NCBI GenBank assembly: GCA_016806145.1 | Contig: CP063166.1 | Coordinates: 2,046,001-2,110,000 of the forward strand | DNA: 64,000 bases | Direction of reading: 5' to 3' | Source of the DNA: Variovorax paradoxus | GTDB lineage: Bacteria; Pseudomonadota; Gammaproteobacteria; Burkholderiales; Burkholderiaceae_C | Shown: piece after piece, positions 1 to 8,246 of the stretch | Layout of the letters: every line of letters starts with the position of its first letter | Position numbering within the stretch: position 1 is the stretch's first letter | Translations under genes and position numbers: made by a program | The notes under the pieces: model-generated | What the model was told of the DNA's origin: nothing | Database searches by the model: none | Seen by the model: the letters and a program-made list of their open reading frames with translations, nothing else

Positions 1-553
1 CGTCGATGCGGCGCACGAAGCCCGCCAGCAGCCCCAGCACGATGCCGAAGACGGTGGCCAGCACGGCGACCGAGGCGCCGACGATCATCGACACCTGGCC
101 GCCCCACACCGCGCGGCTGAACACGTCGCGGCCCAGCGCGTCGGTGCCGAACCAGTGCTCGGCCGAGGGCGGCTGCATGCGCGCCAGCGGGTCGATGTCC
201 TGCGGGTCGTGGGTGGCGATCCAGGGCGCGGCGATCGACAGCGCCGCCACCGCCAGCAGCAGCAGCAGGCCGACGATCAGCGTGGGGTGCTTGCGCAGCC
301 AGCGGAAGCGCGGCGGGACGAAGGGCACGATGTCGGCCTCTGGCGGAGATGCTCCCCCGCCCGTTCGGGCTGAGCCCCCACCCGTTCGGGCTGAGCTTGT
401 CGAAGCCTCGCGCCGCGCTTCGACAAGCTCAGCGTGAACGGTTGAGGGGGCCGCATGACCAATTGGGGGTACGTCGTGAACGGATGAAGGTTCATTCCGA
501 GCCGGTTCTTCTCCGGAAGCGCTGGTCGATGCCAGATGCAATGCAGTGGACAT
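1..553 (-). CDS. Dipeptide/oligopeptide ABC transporter permease, DppC type (partial)
   Basis: Inner-membrane permease of a peptide-type ABC importer, partner of the DppB-like gene just upstream. The C-terminal part is cut by the window start. The frame reads through one membrane segment (from about residue 90, LIVGLLLLLAVAALS) and the family motif around HWFGTDALGRDVFSRA, then the start of the transmembrane core. The ATG at 553 lies 2 nt after the DppB stop, so the two are translationally linked. Odd feature: residues 1 to about 80 are a low-complexity Ser/Ala/Gly-rich extension before the usual short N-terminus (VPFVPPRFRWLRKHP), and this extension contains a translated copy of a palindromic repeat. 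A later GTG (around 339) could be the real start; the ATG spacing to DppB favours the long form. Confidence 0.8.
   Translation of the reverse strand, partial: MSTALHLASTSASGEEPARNEPSSVHDVPPIGHAAPSTVHAELVEARREASTSSARTGGGSARTGGGASPPEADIVPFVPPRFRWLRKHPTLIVGLLLLLAVAALSIAAPWIATHDPQDIDPLARMQPPSAEHWFGTDALGRDVFSRAVWGGQVSMIVGASVAVLATVFGIVLGLLAGFVRRID
382..441. repeat. REP-like palindrome (CTGAGCTTGTCGAAGC family), inside dppC
   Basis: Two 25-nt arms (382-406 and 417-441) are near-perfect inverted complements around a 10-nt loop; each arm carries GCTGAGCTTGTCGAAGC or its complement. A partial extra copy of the CCGTTCGGGCTGAG half lies at 361-374. The same family recurs at 62464-62547. Such palindromes are normally intergenic in this bacterial group; here it lies in frame within the N-terminal coding part of the DppC-like permease. 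Confidence 0.8.
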
Positions 554-555
554 GT

Positions 556-1491
556 TCAGTACTGGATGCGCGGATCGAAGAAGCGGTAGCTCAGGTCGAT
601 CAGCAGGTTGATCAGCACGTACACGCCGGCCGACAGCAGCAGCACGCTCTGGATCACGGGATAGTCGTGGCGCTGCACCGAATCGATGACCAGCCGGCCC
701 ACGCCGGGGATCGCGAACACCGTCTCGGTGACCACCACGCCGCCGATCAGCAGCGCGATGCCCACGCCCACCGTGGTGGCGATCGGAATGGCAGCGTTGC
801 GCAGCGCATGGCCCAGCACCGGCAGCACGCCCAGGCCCTTGGCGCGCGCGGTGCGGATGTAGTCCTCGTGCAGCACCTCGAGCACGGTGGCGCGCGTCAT
901 GCGCGTCACCAGCGCGATGTAGACCAGCGCCAGGTTCACGCACGGCAGCACCAGGCCGAGTAGCCAGTCGGCCGGGCTCTGGCCGAAGCGCACGTAGCCC
1001 TGCACCGGAAACCACGGCAGCTGGATCGCGAAGGCGTAGATCAGCAGGTAGCCGACCAGGAACACCGGCACCGAGAAGGCCAGCACCGCGAACAGCATCA
1101 CCAGCCGGTCGATCCAGGTGCCGGCGCGGTAGGCCGCGAGCGTGCCCAGCGGCACCGCCACCACCAGCGTGATCGCCATGGTGAGCACCGCGATCGACAA
1201 CGTGGGCTCGAGCCGCTGCCCGAGCAGCTGCGACACCGGCACCTGCGTGAAGATCGAGGTGCCGAGGTCGCCGGTGGCGAGCCGGCCGAGCCACAGCGCG
1301 AACTGCTGCCACAGCGGCAGGTTGAGGCCGAGCGCGGCGCGCAGCTTCTCGATGTCCTCGCCGGTGGCGAGGTCGCCCGCGATCAGCGCGGCCGGATCGC
1401 CGGGCGAGAGGTGGATCAGCAGGAACACCACCACGGCGACCACCGCCATGACCGGGAGCGTCGAGAGGAACCGACGGAGGATGTAGCCCAT
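556..1491 (-). CDS. Dipeptide/oligopeptide ABC transporter permease, DppB type
   Basis: 311-aa inner-membrane permease, typical length for DppB/OppB. It begins with the family signature (GYILRRFLSTLPV, then LIHLSPGDPAALI) and shows about six hydrophobic segments. The cytoplasmic EAA loop that docks the ATPase is visible around residues 215-245 (TARAKGLGVLPVLGHALRNAAIPIA). It sits between the binding protein (33 nt upstream) and DppC (2 nt downstream), so it forms the transmembrane pair of the importer. The ATPase genes are not in the window and probably lie beyond its left edge. Substrate is inferred from family and context to be a short peptide. Confidence 0.9.
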   Translation of the reverse strand: MGYILRRFLSTLPVMAVVAVVVFLLIHLSPGDPAALIAGDLATGEDIEKLRAALGLNLPLWQQFALWLGRLATGDLGTSIFTQVPVSQLLGQRLEPTLSIAVLTMAITLVVAVPLGTLAAYRAGTWIDRLVMLFAVLAFSVPVFLVGYLLIYAFAIQLPWFPVQGYVRFGQSPADWLLGLVLPCVNLALVYIALVTRMTRATVLEVLHEDYIRTARAKGLGVLPVLGHALRNAAIPIATTVGVGIALLIGGVVVTETVFAIPGVGRLVIDSVQRHDYPVIQSVLLLSAGVYVLINLLIDLSYRFFDPRIQY

Positions 1492-1524
1492 GGCTTCGAG
1501 GTTCTCGTGGCTGGGGAGGAGGGC

Positions 1525-3111
1525 TTACTTGTCGAGCATCCAGACCGTCGGCATGCCGGCCCAGAGCTTGTCCACGCCCTTGAGGCTGGAGCGCGCGGCG
1601 AACGCGGCCGAGTACTGGCCCGCGTTGATGTAGGGCACGGCCTCGTAGGCGCGCGACTGGAAGGCGTCGAGCAGTTCCTTGCGCTTGGCCGGCACCGTCT
1701 CCTTGAGCCAGGCCGTGCGCAGCTCGTCGAGCTTCTTGTCGCAGGGCCAGCCCGGCAGGCTGTTGCCGCAGGCCGCGCTCAGGTAGGCGTTGGCGATCGG
1801 CGAGTTGGCGTCGAACTCGCCGGCCACCGTCACGTACATGTTCCAGCCGCCGGCCTCGGGCGCATCGCGCTTGGCGCGGCGCGCGCCGATCGAGGCCCAG
1901 TCCATGGTCTGCGCGTCGACGTTCAGGCCGATGCTGCGCATGGTCTGCGCGGCCATCAGCGCCTCGGCGTTGAGGTAGGGCACGTCGCTGGGCACCAGCA
2001 GCACCACCTTCTCGCCCTTGTAGCCGGCGTCGGCCAGCATCTTCTTGGCCTTGGCCACGTCGGCCTTGCGGAAGGGCTCGGCGCCGGCCGCGGTCTCGTT
2101 CGGGCTGCCGCAGATGAAGTAGGTGGCGCAGTAGCTCATGCGCATGTCGAGCGGATAGCCCATGGCCGCGACGAAGCGCTCCTGGCTCACCGCCTGCAGC
2201 AGCGCCTGGCGCACCTTCGGGTCGTTGAAGGGCGCGTGCAGCTGGTTCATCACCAGGAAGGCCTGGTAGGCACCGCCCGAGCCGATCTTGACGTTGCTGT
2301 CGGTGCGCAGCGGCGCGATGTAGTCGGGCGGCAGCTGCTCGACCAGGTCGACCTCGCCGCGCTTGAGCGCCGCGACCGCGCTGTTGGCGTCGGGCAGGTA
2401 GAGCCACTCCACGCGGTCGAAGCTGGTCTTCTTGCTGCCCGAGAGGCCGCTCGGCGGCTCGCTGCGCGCCACGTAGTTGGTGTTGCGCACGAACACCGCC
2501 TTGTTGCCCGGCACCCATTCGTCGCGCTTGAAGACGAACGGGCCCGAGCCCACGACCTCGGTCAGCGGCGCCGTGGCCGGCATCTTCGCAATGCGCTCCG
2601 GCAGGATCACCGGCGGAAAGCCCGAGGGCTTGGCCAGCCCGTCGAGCACCATGCCGAAGGGCTCGGTCAGCGTGAGCGTGAAGCTGTGGGCGTCGACCGC
2701 CTTCCATTCGGCGCCGCTGGTCACCATCGCGCGGCCCAGGCTGTCGCGCGCGGCCCAGCGCTGCAGCGAGGCGATGGCGTCGGCCGAGGTCACGGCGCTG
2801 CCGTCCGAGAACTTCAGGCCCGGGCGCAGCGTGAAGCTCCACTGCTTGCCGTCCTTCGAGGTGCTGTACTTCTCGACCATCTGCGGCTGCGGCTTGCCGT
2901 TCGCGTCCTGCGCGAACAGCGTGTCGTAGACCATGTAGCCGAAGTTGCGCGAGATGTAGGCCGTGGTGAAGGTCGGGTCGAGGATCTTCAGGTCGGCATG
3001 CGCGACCACGCGCAGCGTCTTGGGCTGCTGCTGGGCCGGCGCGTGCAGGCTCGCCGTGGCGAGGGCGAGTCCGCCGAGACAGGCGGCGAGAAGGCGGCGT
3101 GGTGAAGTCAT
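1525..3111 (-). CDS. Peptide-type ABC transporter periplasmic substrate-binding protein (SBP family 5)
   Basis: 528-aa exported solute receptor. The start ATG at 3111 is followed directly by a signal peptide (RRLLAACLGGLALATASLHAPAQ); the open frame continues upstream but without a signal-like sequence. The mature part has the family-5 pattern: an early KTLRVVAHADLKILDPTFTTAYISRN segment, then WSFTLRPGLKFSDGSAVTSADA, and a large second lobe, and the length matches DppA/OppA-like proteins. It is third in the operon after the oxidoreductase and M81 peptidase and precedes both permeases. One Cys pair in CATYFICGSP (about residue 320) may form a disulphide. Substrate unknown; a peptide is likely. 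Confidence 0.92.
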   Translation of the reverse strand: MTSPRRLLAACLGGLALATASLHAPAQQQPKTLRVVAHADLKILDPTFTTAYISRNFGYMVYDTLFAQDANGKPQPQMVEKYSTSKDGKQWSFTLRPGLKFSDGSAVTSADAIASLQRWAARDSLGRAMVTSGAEWKAVDAHSFTLTLTEPFGMVLDGLAKPSGFPPVILPERIAKMPATAPLTEVVGSGPFVFKRDEWVPGNKAVFVRNTNYVARSEPPSGLSGSKKTSFDRVEWLYLPDANSAVAALKRGEVDLVEQLPPDYIAPLRTDSNVKIGSGGAYQAFLVMNQLHAPFNDPKVRQALLQAVSQERFVAAMGYPLDMRMSYCATYFICGSPNETAAGAEPFRKADVAKAKKMLADAGYKGEKVVLLVPSDVPYLNAEALMAAQTMRSIGLNVDAQTMDWASIGARRAKRDAPEAGGWNMYVTVAGEFDANSPIANAYLSAACGNSLPGWPCDKKLDELRTAWLKETVPAKRKELLDAFQSRAYEAVPYINAGQYSAAFAARSSLKGVDKLWAGMPTVWMLDK

Positions 3112-3172
3112 CGCGGAACTCCGTGGGCTGAGGAAAAGGGAAGGGAACGAGGGAGAAAGAAAAAACGAAGCG

Positions 3173-4624
3173 TCAGGCCGTGGCGCCGATCGGCCACTTG
3201 GGCAGCCGCGCCTTGCGGTAGGGCAGGGTGCTGAGGTCGAGCGTGACCGCGCCCGGCGCACCCGCATAGATCACGTGCTTGGCGACCTTCGAGTAGGAGG
3301 CATAGAAGTGCTGCGAGGACTTCACCACCACGATCTTCTTGGCCGCCAGGTCGCAGCCCAGTTGCGTGAAGAGGTCGGTGCCCATCGCCTGGTTGCGCAG
3401 CGTGATCAGCACGATCTCGATGCCGTTGGCTTCCACCAGCGCGCTGTCGCCCATCAGCACCGGCGTGCCCGCCAGGCCGGTCATCACCAGGTCGCGCTGC
3501 AGCGCCTTCACCGTGCACTCGAGGTCGATCGGGTCGCCCGAGAGCGGGCTGATCTTGCCGCCGATGCGCATCGTGAGCTTCGCGCCCACGCCCGCGTCGA
3601 AGGCGATGCGCACCGCGATCGGGTCCCACATCGGGCCCAGCGCCGCATTGGTGATGCCGCGCTCGACCATGCGGCGCAGGATGAAGGTCGAATCGCTGGC
3701 CGCGCCGCCGCCGGGATTGTCGGCGCCATCGGCCAGCACCACCGGGCCGCCGTCGAAGGCCAGCGCCGCGTCGAGCGAGGCGTCGATGCCGGGGTAGGGG
3801 ACCGTGAGCGCGTCGCGCATCGCGATCACCTCGTCGGCCAGCTGGCGCGCCAGGGCCTGCGCCTTGGCCGCGTCGCCGTCGGTGTAGACCAGCAGCTTGG
3901 TGCCCATCTCGGGCACGTCGCCCCACGAGAAGCCGTGCGTGAGCGAGACCGAGAGCACGCCGTCCTTGCCCTCGAGCGACTGCATGCGCTCGACGAAGCC
4001 GCGCGCCGGCTGGCGCGAGGTGTGGACCGTCACGATCATGTCGCAGTCGACCATCGCGGCGACCGGCTTCACCTTGCCCTCGACCTGCGCCGCGCAGATG
4101 TCGACCAGCTCCATGCCGCGCTCGAGCACGTCGGTGTGCGGGTACTCCTTGAACGAGATCATCAGGTCGGCGTTGGCCACCATCTCGGGCGTGAGGTGGT
4201 TGTGCGGATCGAGTTCGGCGCCGATCACCACCTTCGGGCCCACGATCTCGCGCACCCGCTTCAGCAGGTCGCCTTCGCAGTCGTCGTAGCCGTCGGCCAC
4301 CATCGCGCCGTGCAGGCCCAGCAGCACCATGTCGACCGGCAGCACCGCGCGCAGGTCGGCCAGCAGCTCGTCGCGCAGCGTCTCGTAGGCGTGGCGCGTG
4401 GTCGTGCCGCTGGGCTGCGCGCCGGCCACCATGCCTTCGAACAGCGTCCAGCCGCGCTCCTTGCCGCGGATGCGCGCGGCCCACAGCGGGCCCGAGAACA
4501 GCGTCATCGCTTCGGGATGCTTGCCGGCGGGGAAGTAGCCGCGGTCCTTGAACGAGGCCAGGCCCGTGGGCATGGGCGCGAAGGTGTTGGTTTCGGTGGC
4601 GAGGGAGGCACTGAAGACACGCAT
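3173..4624 (-). CDS. M81 family metallopeptidase (MlrC-like)
   Basis: 483 aa, full length for the MlrC/M81 family, named after the enzyme that finishes microcystin breakdown in sphingomonads. It starts with the family N-terminus (MRVFSASLATETNTFAP) and contains the conserved blocks LLGLHGAMVADGYDDCEGDLL (about residues 111-131) and ELDPHNHLTPEMV (about 157-169), which supply putative metal ligands, then GGGAASDSTFILRRMVERGI near 290. No signal peptide, so cytoplasmic. It lies between the FAD oxidoreductase and the peptide-binding protein of the same operon, which fits hydrolysis of an imported peptide or amide. Most family members are functionally unassigned, so the true substrate is open. 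Confidence 0.9.
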   Translation of the reverse strand: MRVFSASLATETNTFAPMPTGLASFKDRGYFPAGKHPEAMTLFSGPLWAARIRGKERGWTLFEGMVAGAQPSGTTTRHAYETLRDELLADLRAVLPVDMVLLGLHGAMVADGYDDCEGDLLKRVREIVGPKVVIGAELDPHNHLTPEMVANADLMISFKEYPHTDVLERGMELVDICAAQVEGKVKPVAAMVDCDMIVTVHTSRQPARGFVERMQSLEGKDGVLSVSLTHGFSWGDVPEMGTKLLVYTDGDAAKAQALARQLADEVIAMRDALTVPYPGIDASLDAALAFDGGPVVLADGADNPGGGAASDSTFILRRMVERGITNAALGPMWDPIAVRIAFDAGVGAKLTMRIGGKISPLSGDPIDLECTVKALQRDLVMTGLAGTPVLMGDSALVEANGIEIVLITLRNQAMGTDLFTQLGCDLAAKKIVVVKSSQHFYASYSKVAKHVIYAGAPGAVTLDLSTLPYRKARLPKWPIGATA

Positions 4625-4682
4625 GGGGTTTCTCTTGTTCTCGGGGTGGAGGGAAGAAGGAAGGAAAGAGGGCGTTGCCGCG

Positions 4683-5849
4683 TCAGGCCGCGACCTTGCT
4701 GCGCAGCCGCTGCGGCCCGAGCATCTCGGCCGTGAGCCCGAAGCCCGCGATGCGCTCGGGCAGCGGCAGCCCGCGTGCCAGCGCCGCGCAGGCTTCGCCC
4801 ATCGCGGCCGAGGTCTGGATGCCGTAGCCGCCCTGCGCCGCGACCCAGAAGAAGCCCGGCGCCTCGGGATCGAAGCCGCCGACCAGGTCGCCGTCGGCCA
4901 CGAAGGAACGCAGGCCGGCCCAGGTGCGCGTGGGGCGGCGGATCGAGAGCGTGGTCACCTGCTCGATGCGGTCGATCGCGATCGCGATGTCGAGCTCCTC
5001 GGGCTGGATGTCCTGCGGCTCCACCGGGTCGGCATTGGCCGGCGAACCGAGCAGCATGCCGGCATCGGGCTTGATGTACCAGTCCTCCTCGGCGCCGAAC
5101 ACCATGGGCCAGCGCGCGGCCGTCGCGGCCTCGCCCTCGGGCGGCGCGAAGATGAAGGCCGAGCGCCGGCGCGGCTCGATGCCGATGGGCGGCACGCCCG
5201 CGAGCCGAGCCACCGTGTCGACCCAGGCGCCCGCCGCATTGAGCAGCACCGGTGCCTCGTAGCTGCGCCCGCCGGCCTGCACGCGCCAGACCTCGCCCAC
5301 GCGCTCGATGGCCGTCACGCCCGCATCGCACACCAGTTGCCCGCCCGCGCGCCGCATGCCGCGCAGGTAGCCCTGGTGGATCGCATGCACGTCCATGTCG
5401 GCCGCATCGGGTTCGTAGACCGCGCCGATCACCTGCTCGGGCCGCAGCGCCGACACCATCGCGCATGCTTCGTCGGCACCGAGCCGGCGCGGATCGCCGG
5501 GCATGCCCTGCAGCACCTGCCAGTGTTCTTCGAGCTGCGCCTCCTGGCCCGGGCCCGCGATCATCATCGCGCCGCGCGGCGTGAGCAGCGGATGCTCGGC
5601 GAAGCCAGGCGGCGGGTTCTCGAGAAAGGCGCGGCTCGCCATCGTGAGCGCGCGCACCTGCGGCGTGCCGTAGCTCTCCATGAAGAGCGCCGCCGAGCGG
5701 CCCGTGGAGTGGTAGCCGGGCTGGTTCTCGCGTTCGAGCAGGATCACGCGGGCATGCGGCGCGAGCCAGTGCGCCACCGAGGCGCCGGCGATGCCGCCGC
5801 CGATCACGAGGAAGTCGGCGGTGGCGGTGGTGTGTTCGGTCGTTGTCAT
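4683..5849 (-). CDS. FAD-dependent amino-acid oxidoreductase (DadA/glycine oxidase-like)
   Basis: 388-aa flavoenzyme of the DAO family. Near the N-terminus it has a Rossmann FAD motif, FLVIGGGIAGASVAHWLA (about residues 13-30), followed by an acidic ribose-binding strand (VILLERENQPGYHSTGRSAA), then LLNAAGAWVDTVARLAGV in the middle and the C-terminal dinucleotide-side motif GLRSFVADGDLVGGFDPE plus GFFWVAAQGGYGIQTSAAMG. The ATG at 5849 is preferred to a TTG 21 nt upstream, which would fall inside an operator palindrome. First gene of the leftward peptide operon and divergent from the cupin-HTH regulator. Likely oxidises an amino acid released by the M81 enzyme, possibly a D-amino acid; that substrate is inference. 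Confidence 0.88.
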   Translation of the reverse strand: MTTTEHTTATADFLVIGGGIAGASVAHWLAPHARVILLERENQPGYHSTGRSAALFMESYGTPQVRALTMASRAFLENPPPGFAEHPLLTPRGAMMIAGPGQEAQLEEHWQVLQGMPGDPRRLGADEACAMVSALRPEQVIGAVYEPDAADMDVHAIHQGYLRGMRRAGGQLVCDAGVTAIERVGEVWRVQAGGRSYEAPVLLNAAGAWVDTVARLAGVPPIGIEPRRRSAFIFAPPEGEAATAARWPMVFGAEEDWYIKPDAGMLLGSPANADPVEPQDIQPEELDIAIAIDRIEQVTTLSIRRPTRTWAGLRSFVADGDLVGGFDPEAPGFFWVAAQGGYGIQTSAAMGEACAALARGLPLPERIAGFGLTAEMLGPQRLRSKVAA

Positions 5850-5869
5850 CGCGGCGGAGTGTAGGAACA

Positions 5870-5889
5870 AATTTGCGTATCCGCAAATT
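5870..5889. promoter_or_regulatory. Operator O1, AATTTGCG-N4-CGCAAATT
   Basis: Perfect 8-bp inverted repeat with a 4-nt spacer, 21 nt upstream of the oxidoreductase start. A GATAAT-like -10 on the minus strand (5888-5893) overlaps its upstream edge, so binding could repress the leftward operon. The same half-site occurs three times in this intergenic region. The adjacent cupin-HTH protein is the obvious candidate ligand-binding protein. Confidence 0.75.
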
Positions 5890-5978
5890 ATCGAAAGCCC
5901 TGAGTTCCTTTCGCATCGTCTCGTGCAGAGTGAGGACGCGGCGAGGGGCCCAGGACGTTCGTTGCACCATGGCGGTGA

Positions 5979-6013
5979 AATTTGCGTACTTGCAATTTGC
6001 GCATACGCAAATT
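5979..6013. promoter_or_regulatory. Operators O2/O3, two further AATTTGCG elements
   Basis: A second perfect AATTTGCG-N4-CGCAAATT dyad occupies 5994-6013, and an additional direct AATTTGCG half-site lies at 5979-5986, so two half-sites are 15 nt apart in the same orientation. They lie about 85 nt upstream of the regulator start. Placement suggests autoregulation and possibly looping with O1, 90 nt away. Confidence 0.72.
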
Positions 6014-6096
6014 CCGGGCCCGGCCGCGGCGGCCCGGCGGTGGAGCGGCAACGGACGGACTGGCAGAATCCTGCGCATCACAAGAGAGAGCCAAGC

Positions 6097-6804
6097 GTGA
6101 ATCCACATACAGGGACCAAGCAGGCGGCGAAGCCGAAGGAGGCCGCGCCCACGCTGGACCGCACCACTTTCGGTTATCGCCTGCGCACCGCGCGCAAGCG
6201 GTTCGGCTGGACGCTGGCGCAACTGGCCGAGCGTTCGGGCGTGTCGATCACCACCATCTCGCGCGCCGAGCGCGGCCAGCTCGCGCTGGGCTACGAGAAC
6301 TTCACTGCCCTGGGCCGCGCGCTCGACATGGACATGAACGCCATGTTCGCGGGCGCCGGCGTCAAGCCCGCGCAGTTCGACGGCCCCGTGGTCACGCGCG
6401 CCGGCAAGGGCGTGGTGTACCGCGGCCTATCGATCGCCTACGAGTTCCTCGGCACCACCGCCGCCGGCAAGCAGATGAGCCCCATCGTCGGCGTGGTGCA
6501 CGCGCGGCGCATCCATGGCCCCGAGGACTTCGTGCGCCACTCGGGCGAGGAATTCGCCTATGTGCTCTCGGGCGAGATCGAGGTGCACTTCGACAACGGC
6601 GAGGTGGTGCGGCTGGGGCGGGGGGATTCGCTCTATTTCGACAGCCGGCTCGGGCATGCGTACATCAGCGTGAGCCGGCAGCTGGCGAAGATCGTGGGGA
6701 TGACGATCGGGGAGAGCGGGCACATGAAGTCGGCGCGGGAGGCGCCGGAGGTGGAAGCCGTGGAGGCGGTGGCGAAGAAGAAGGGACGCGCCAGCAAAGC
6801 TTGA
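6097..6804 (+). CDS. XRE-family transcriptional regulator with C-terminal cupin domain
   Basis: 235-aa DNA-binding regulator. The GTG start at 6097 is chosen because AGAGAGAG lies just upstream and the frame before it has no domain. Residues about 25-80 form an XRE helix-turn-helix (YRLRTARKRFGWTLAQLAERSGVSITTISRAERG); residues about 140-200 form a cupin (EEFAYVLSGEIEVHFDNGEVVRLGRGDSLYFDSRLGHAY), which in this class binds the small-molecule effector. Divergent from the FAD oxidoreductase/M81/peptide-importer operon with three matching operator elements between them, so it very likely controls that operon and itself. The Lys/Ala-rich tail (about the last 20 residues) is probably unstructured. 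Confidence 0.9.
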   Translation: MNPHTGTKQAAKPKEAAPTLDRTTFGYRLRTARKRFGWTLAQLAERSGVSITTISRAERGQLALGYENFTALGRALDMDMNAMFAGAGVKPAQFDGPVVTRAGKGVVYRGLSIAYEFLGTTAAGKQMSPIVGVVHARRIHGPEDFVRHSGEEFAYVLSGEIEVHFDNGEVVRLGRGDSLYFDSRLGHAYISVSRQLAKIVGMTIGESGHMKSAREAPEVEAVEAVAKKKGRASKA

Positions 6805-6938
6805 CGGCGGCGCAATGCCGACCGGCGGCCCGGGTCTATCCGGGCCCGAACTCCCATCTAATTCTCGCCGCGTAGCATCCGCGCCGCCCACGATGAAGCG
6901 ATGCGCCGTACGCAAACCCGGCCGGGCAGGATGGACGA

Positions 6939-8246
6939 ATGAACACGAGAAACAAGATCGCGACGCTGCTGGTCGTCGCGGCTGCTGCCGTTGGCGCGGC
7001 CTTTGCCTATGCGTGGGAGCCGGCCATCGCGGCCTTGCCCGCGCCACCGCCGCCCGGCGGCGACCAGGCGCTGCTGGTGCGAGGCTCGCACGTGGCCAGC
7101 ACGGGCGACTGCATGGTGTGCCATACGGCCGCCAACGGCAAACCCTTCGCGGGTGGCCTGCCGCTCAACACGCCCTTCGGCACGATCTACAGCACCAACA
7201 TCACGCCCGACGCCGAGACCGGCATCGGCACCTGGTCGCTCGAGGCCTTCACCCGCGCCATGCGCGCAGGCGTGTCGCGCGACGGGCACCTGCTGTACCC
7301 GGCCTTTCCCTATCCGCACTTCACGCGGATGTCGGATGACGACATCGGCGCGCTCTATGCGTACGTGATGGCGCGCACGCCGGTGCATGCGCCGGCCAAG
7401 GCCAACCAGCTCACGTTCCCGCTCGGCTTTCGGCCGCTGGTCGCGGGCTGGAACCTGCTGTTCCTGCAGAAGGGCCCGCTGCCCGCGCCCGGCACGGCGC
7501 AGTCCGACGAATGGTTGCGCGGCCGCTATCTGGTGGAGGGCGCGGCGCACTGCGCGGCCTGCCACACGCCGATGAACCTGCTCGGCGCCGAGAAGGGCAA
7601 CCAGCCCTTCGCGGGCAACCTCATCGACGGCTGGGAAGCGCCGCCGCTGAATGCGCTGGCCAGCGCGCCCAGGCCGTGGACGAAGGAGCAGCTCGTGTCC
7701 TACCTGCGCACCGGCCTCGCGAGCGAACACGGCGCGGCCGCGGGGCCGATGCTGCCGGTGACGCAGCACCTGGCCGACGTGCCTGAGTCGGACGTGCGCG
7801 CGATCGCGACCTACATCATGGGCCTGCAGCCCGCGGCACAGGCCGAGCCGGCCAAGGCGGCTGCGTCCGCCTCGGTCGCCGCCGCGGCCGTGCCCGCGGG
7901 CCAGCGCGTCGATGCCGGAGCCGCGCTGTTCAACGGCTCATGCGCCGGCTGCCATGGCGGCGCGGCGCCCATGCGCACCATCGGCGACCGGCCCGCGCTC
8001 GGCCTGAGCACCGCAGTCAATGCCGACAGCGCGCGCAACGCCATCAACCTGGTGCTGGGCGGCAACCCGTGGGGCGGTTCGGCATCGGCGCACTACATGC
8101 CGCCATTTGCCGATGTGCTGAGCGACGAGCAGATCGCCGAGGTGCTGCGCTACGTGCGCGCCAGCGCCACGCAGCGCCCGGCCTGGCCCGATCTGCAGAA
8201 CGAGGTTGCGAAGGTCCGCAAGGAGAAGGAGGCACTGCCGAAATGA
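6939..8246 (+). CDS. Tri-haem cytochrome c subunit of a periplasmic molybdenum hydroxylase
   Basis: 435 aa with an N-terminal signal/anchor helix (IATLLVVAAAAVGAAFAYA) and three CxxCH haem c sites: CMVCH at 58-62, CAACH at 205-209 and CAGCH at 335-339. This three-domain layout is that of the cytochrome subunits of membrane-bound alcohol and aldehyde dehydrogenases. The stop overlaps the start of the 2Fe-2S subunit (ATGA, 8243-8246), so the protein is probably the electron acceptor of the molybdenum hydroxylase below, passing electrons to the quinone pool or an oxidase. An Ala-rich linker (about 298-322) separates domains two and three. Confidence 0.9.
   Translation: MNTRNKIATLLVVAAAAVGAAFAYAWEPAIAALPAPPPPGGDQALLVRGSHVASTGDCMVCHTAANGKPFAGGLPLNTPFGTIYSTNITPDAETGIGTWSLEAFTRAMRAGVSRDGHLLYPAFPYPHFTRMSDDDIGALYAYVMARTPVHAPAKANQLTFPLGFRPLVAGWNLLFLQKGPLPAPGTAQSDEWLRGRYLVEGAAHCAACHTPMNLLGAEKGNQPFAGNLIDGWEAPPLNALASAPRPWTKEQLVSYLRTGLASEHGAAAGPMLPVTQHLADVPESDVRAIATYIMGLQPAAQAEPAKAAASASVAAAAVPAGQRVDAGAALFNGSCAGCHGGAAPMRTIGDRPALGLSTAVNADSARNAINLVLGGNPWGGSASAHYMPPFADVLSDEQIAEVLRYVRASATQRPAWPDLQNEVAKVRKEKEALPK

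Noticed and set aside
1411..3105. 564-aa open frame on the plus strand
   Set aside because: Antisense to the peptide-binding protein; Arg/His/Gly-rich composition typical of the reverse frame of GC-rich genes, no domain.
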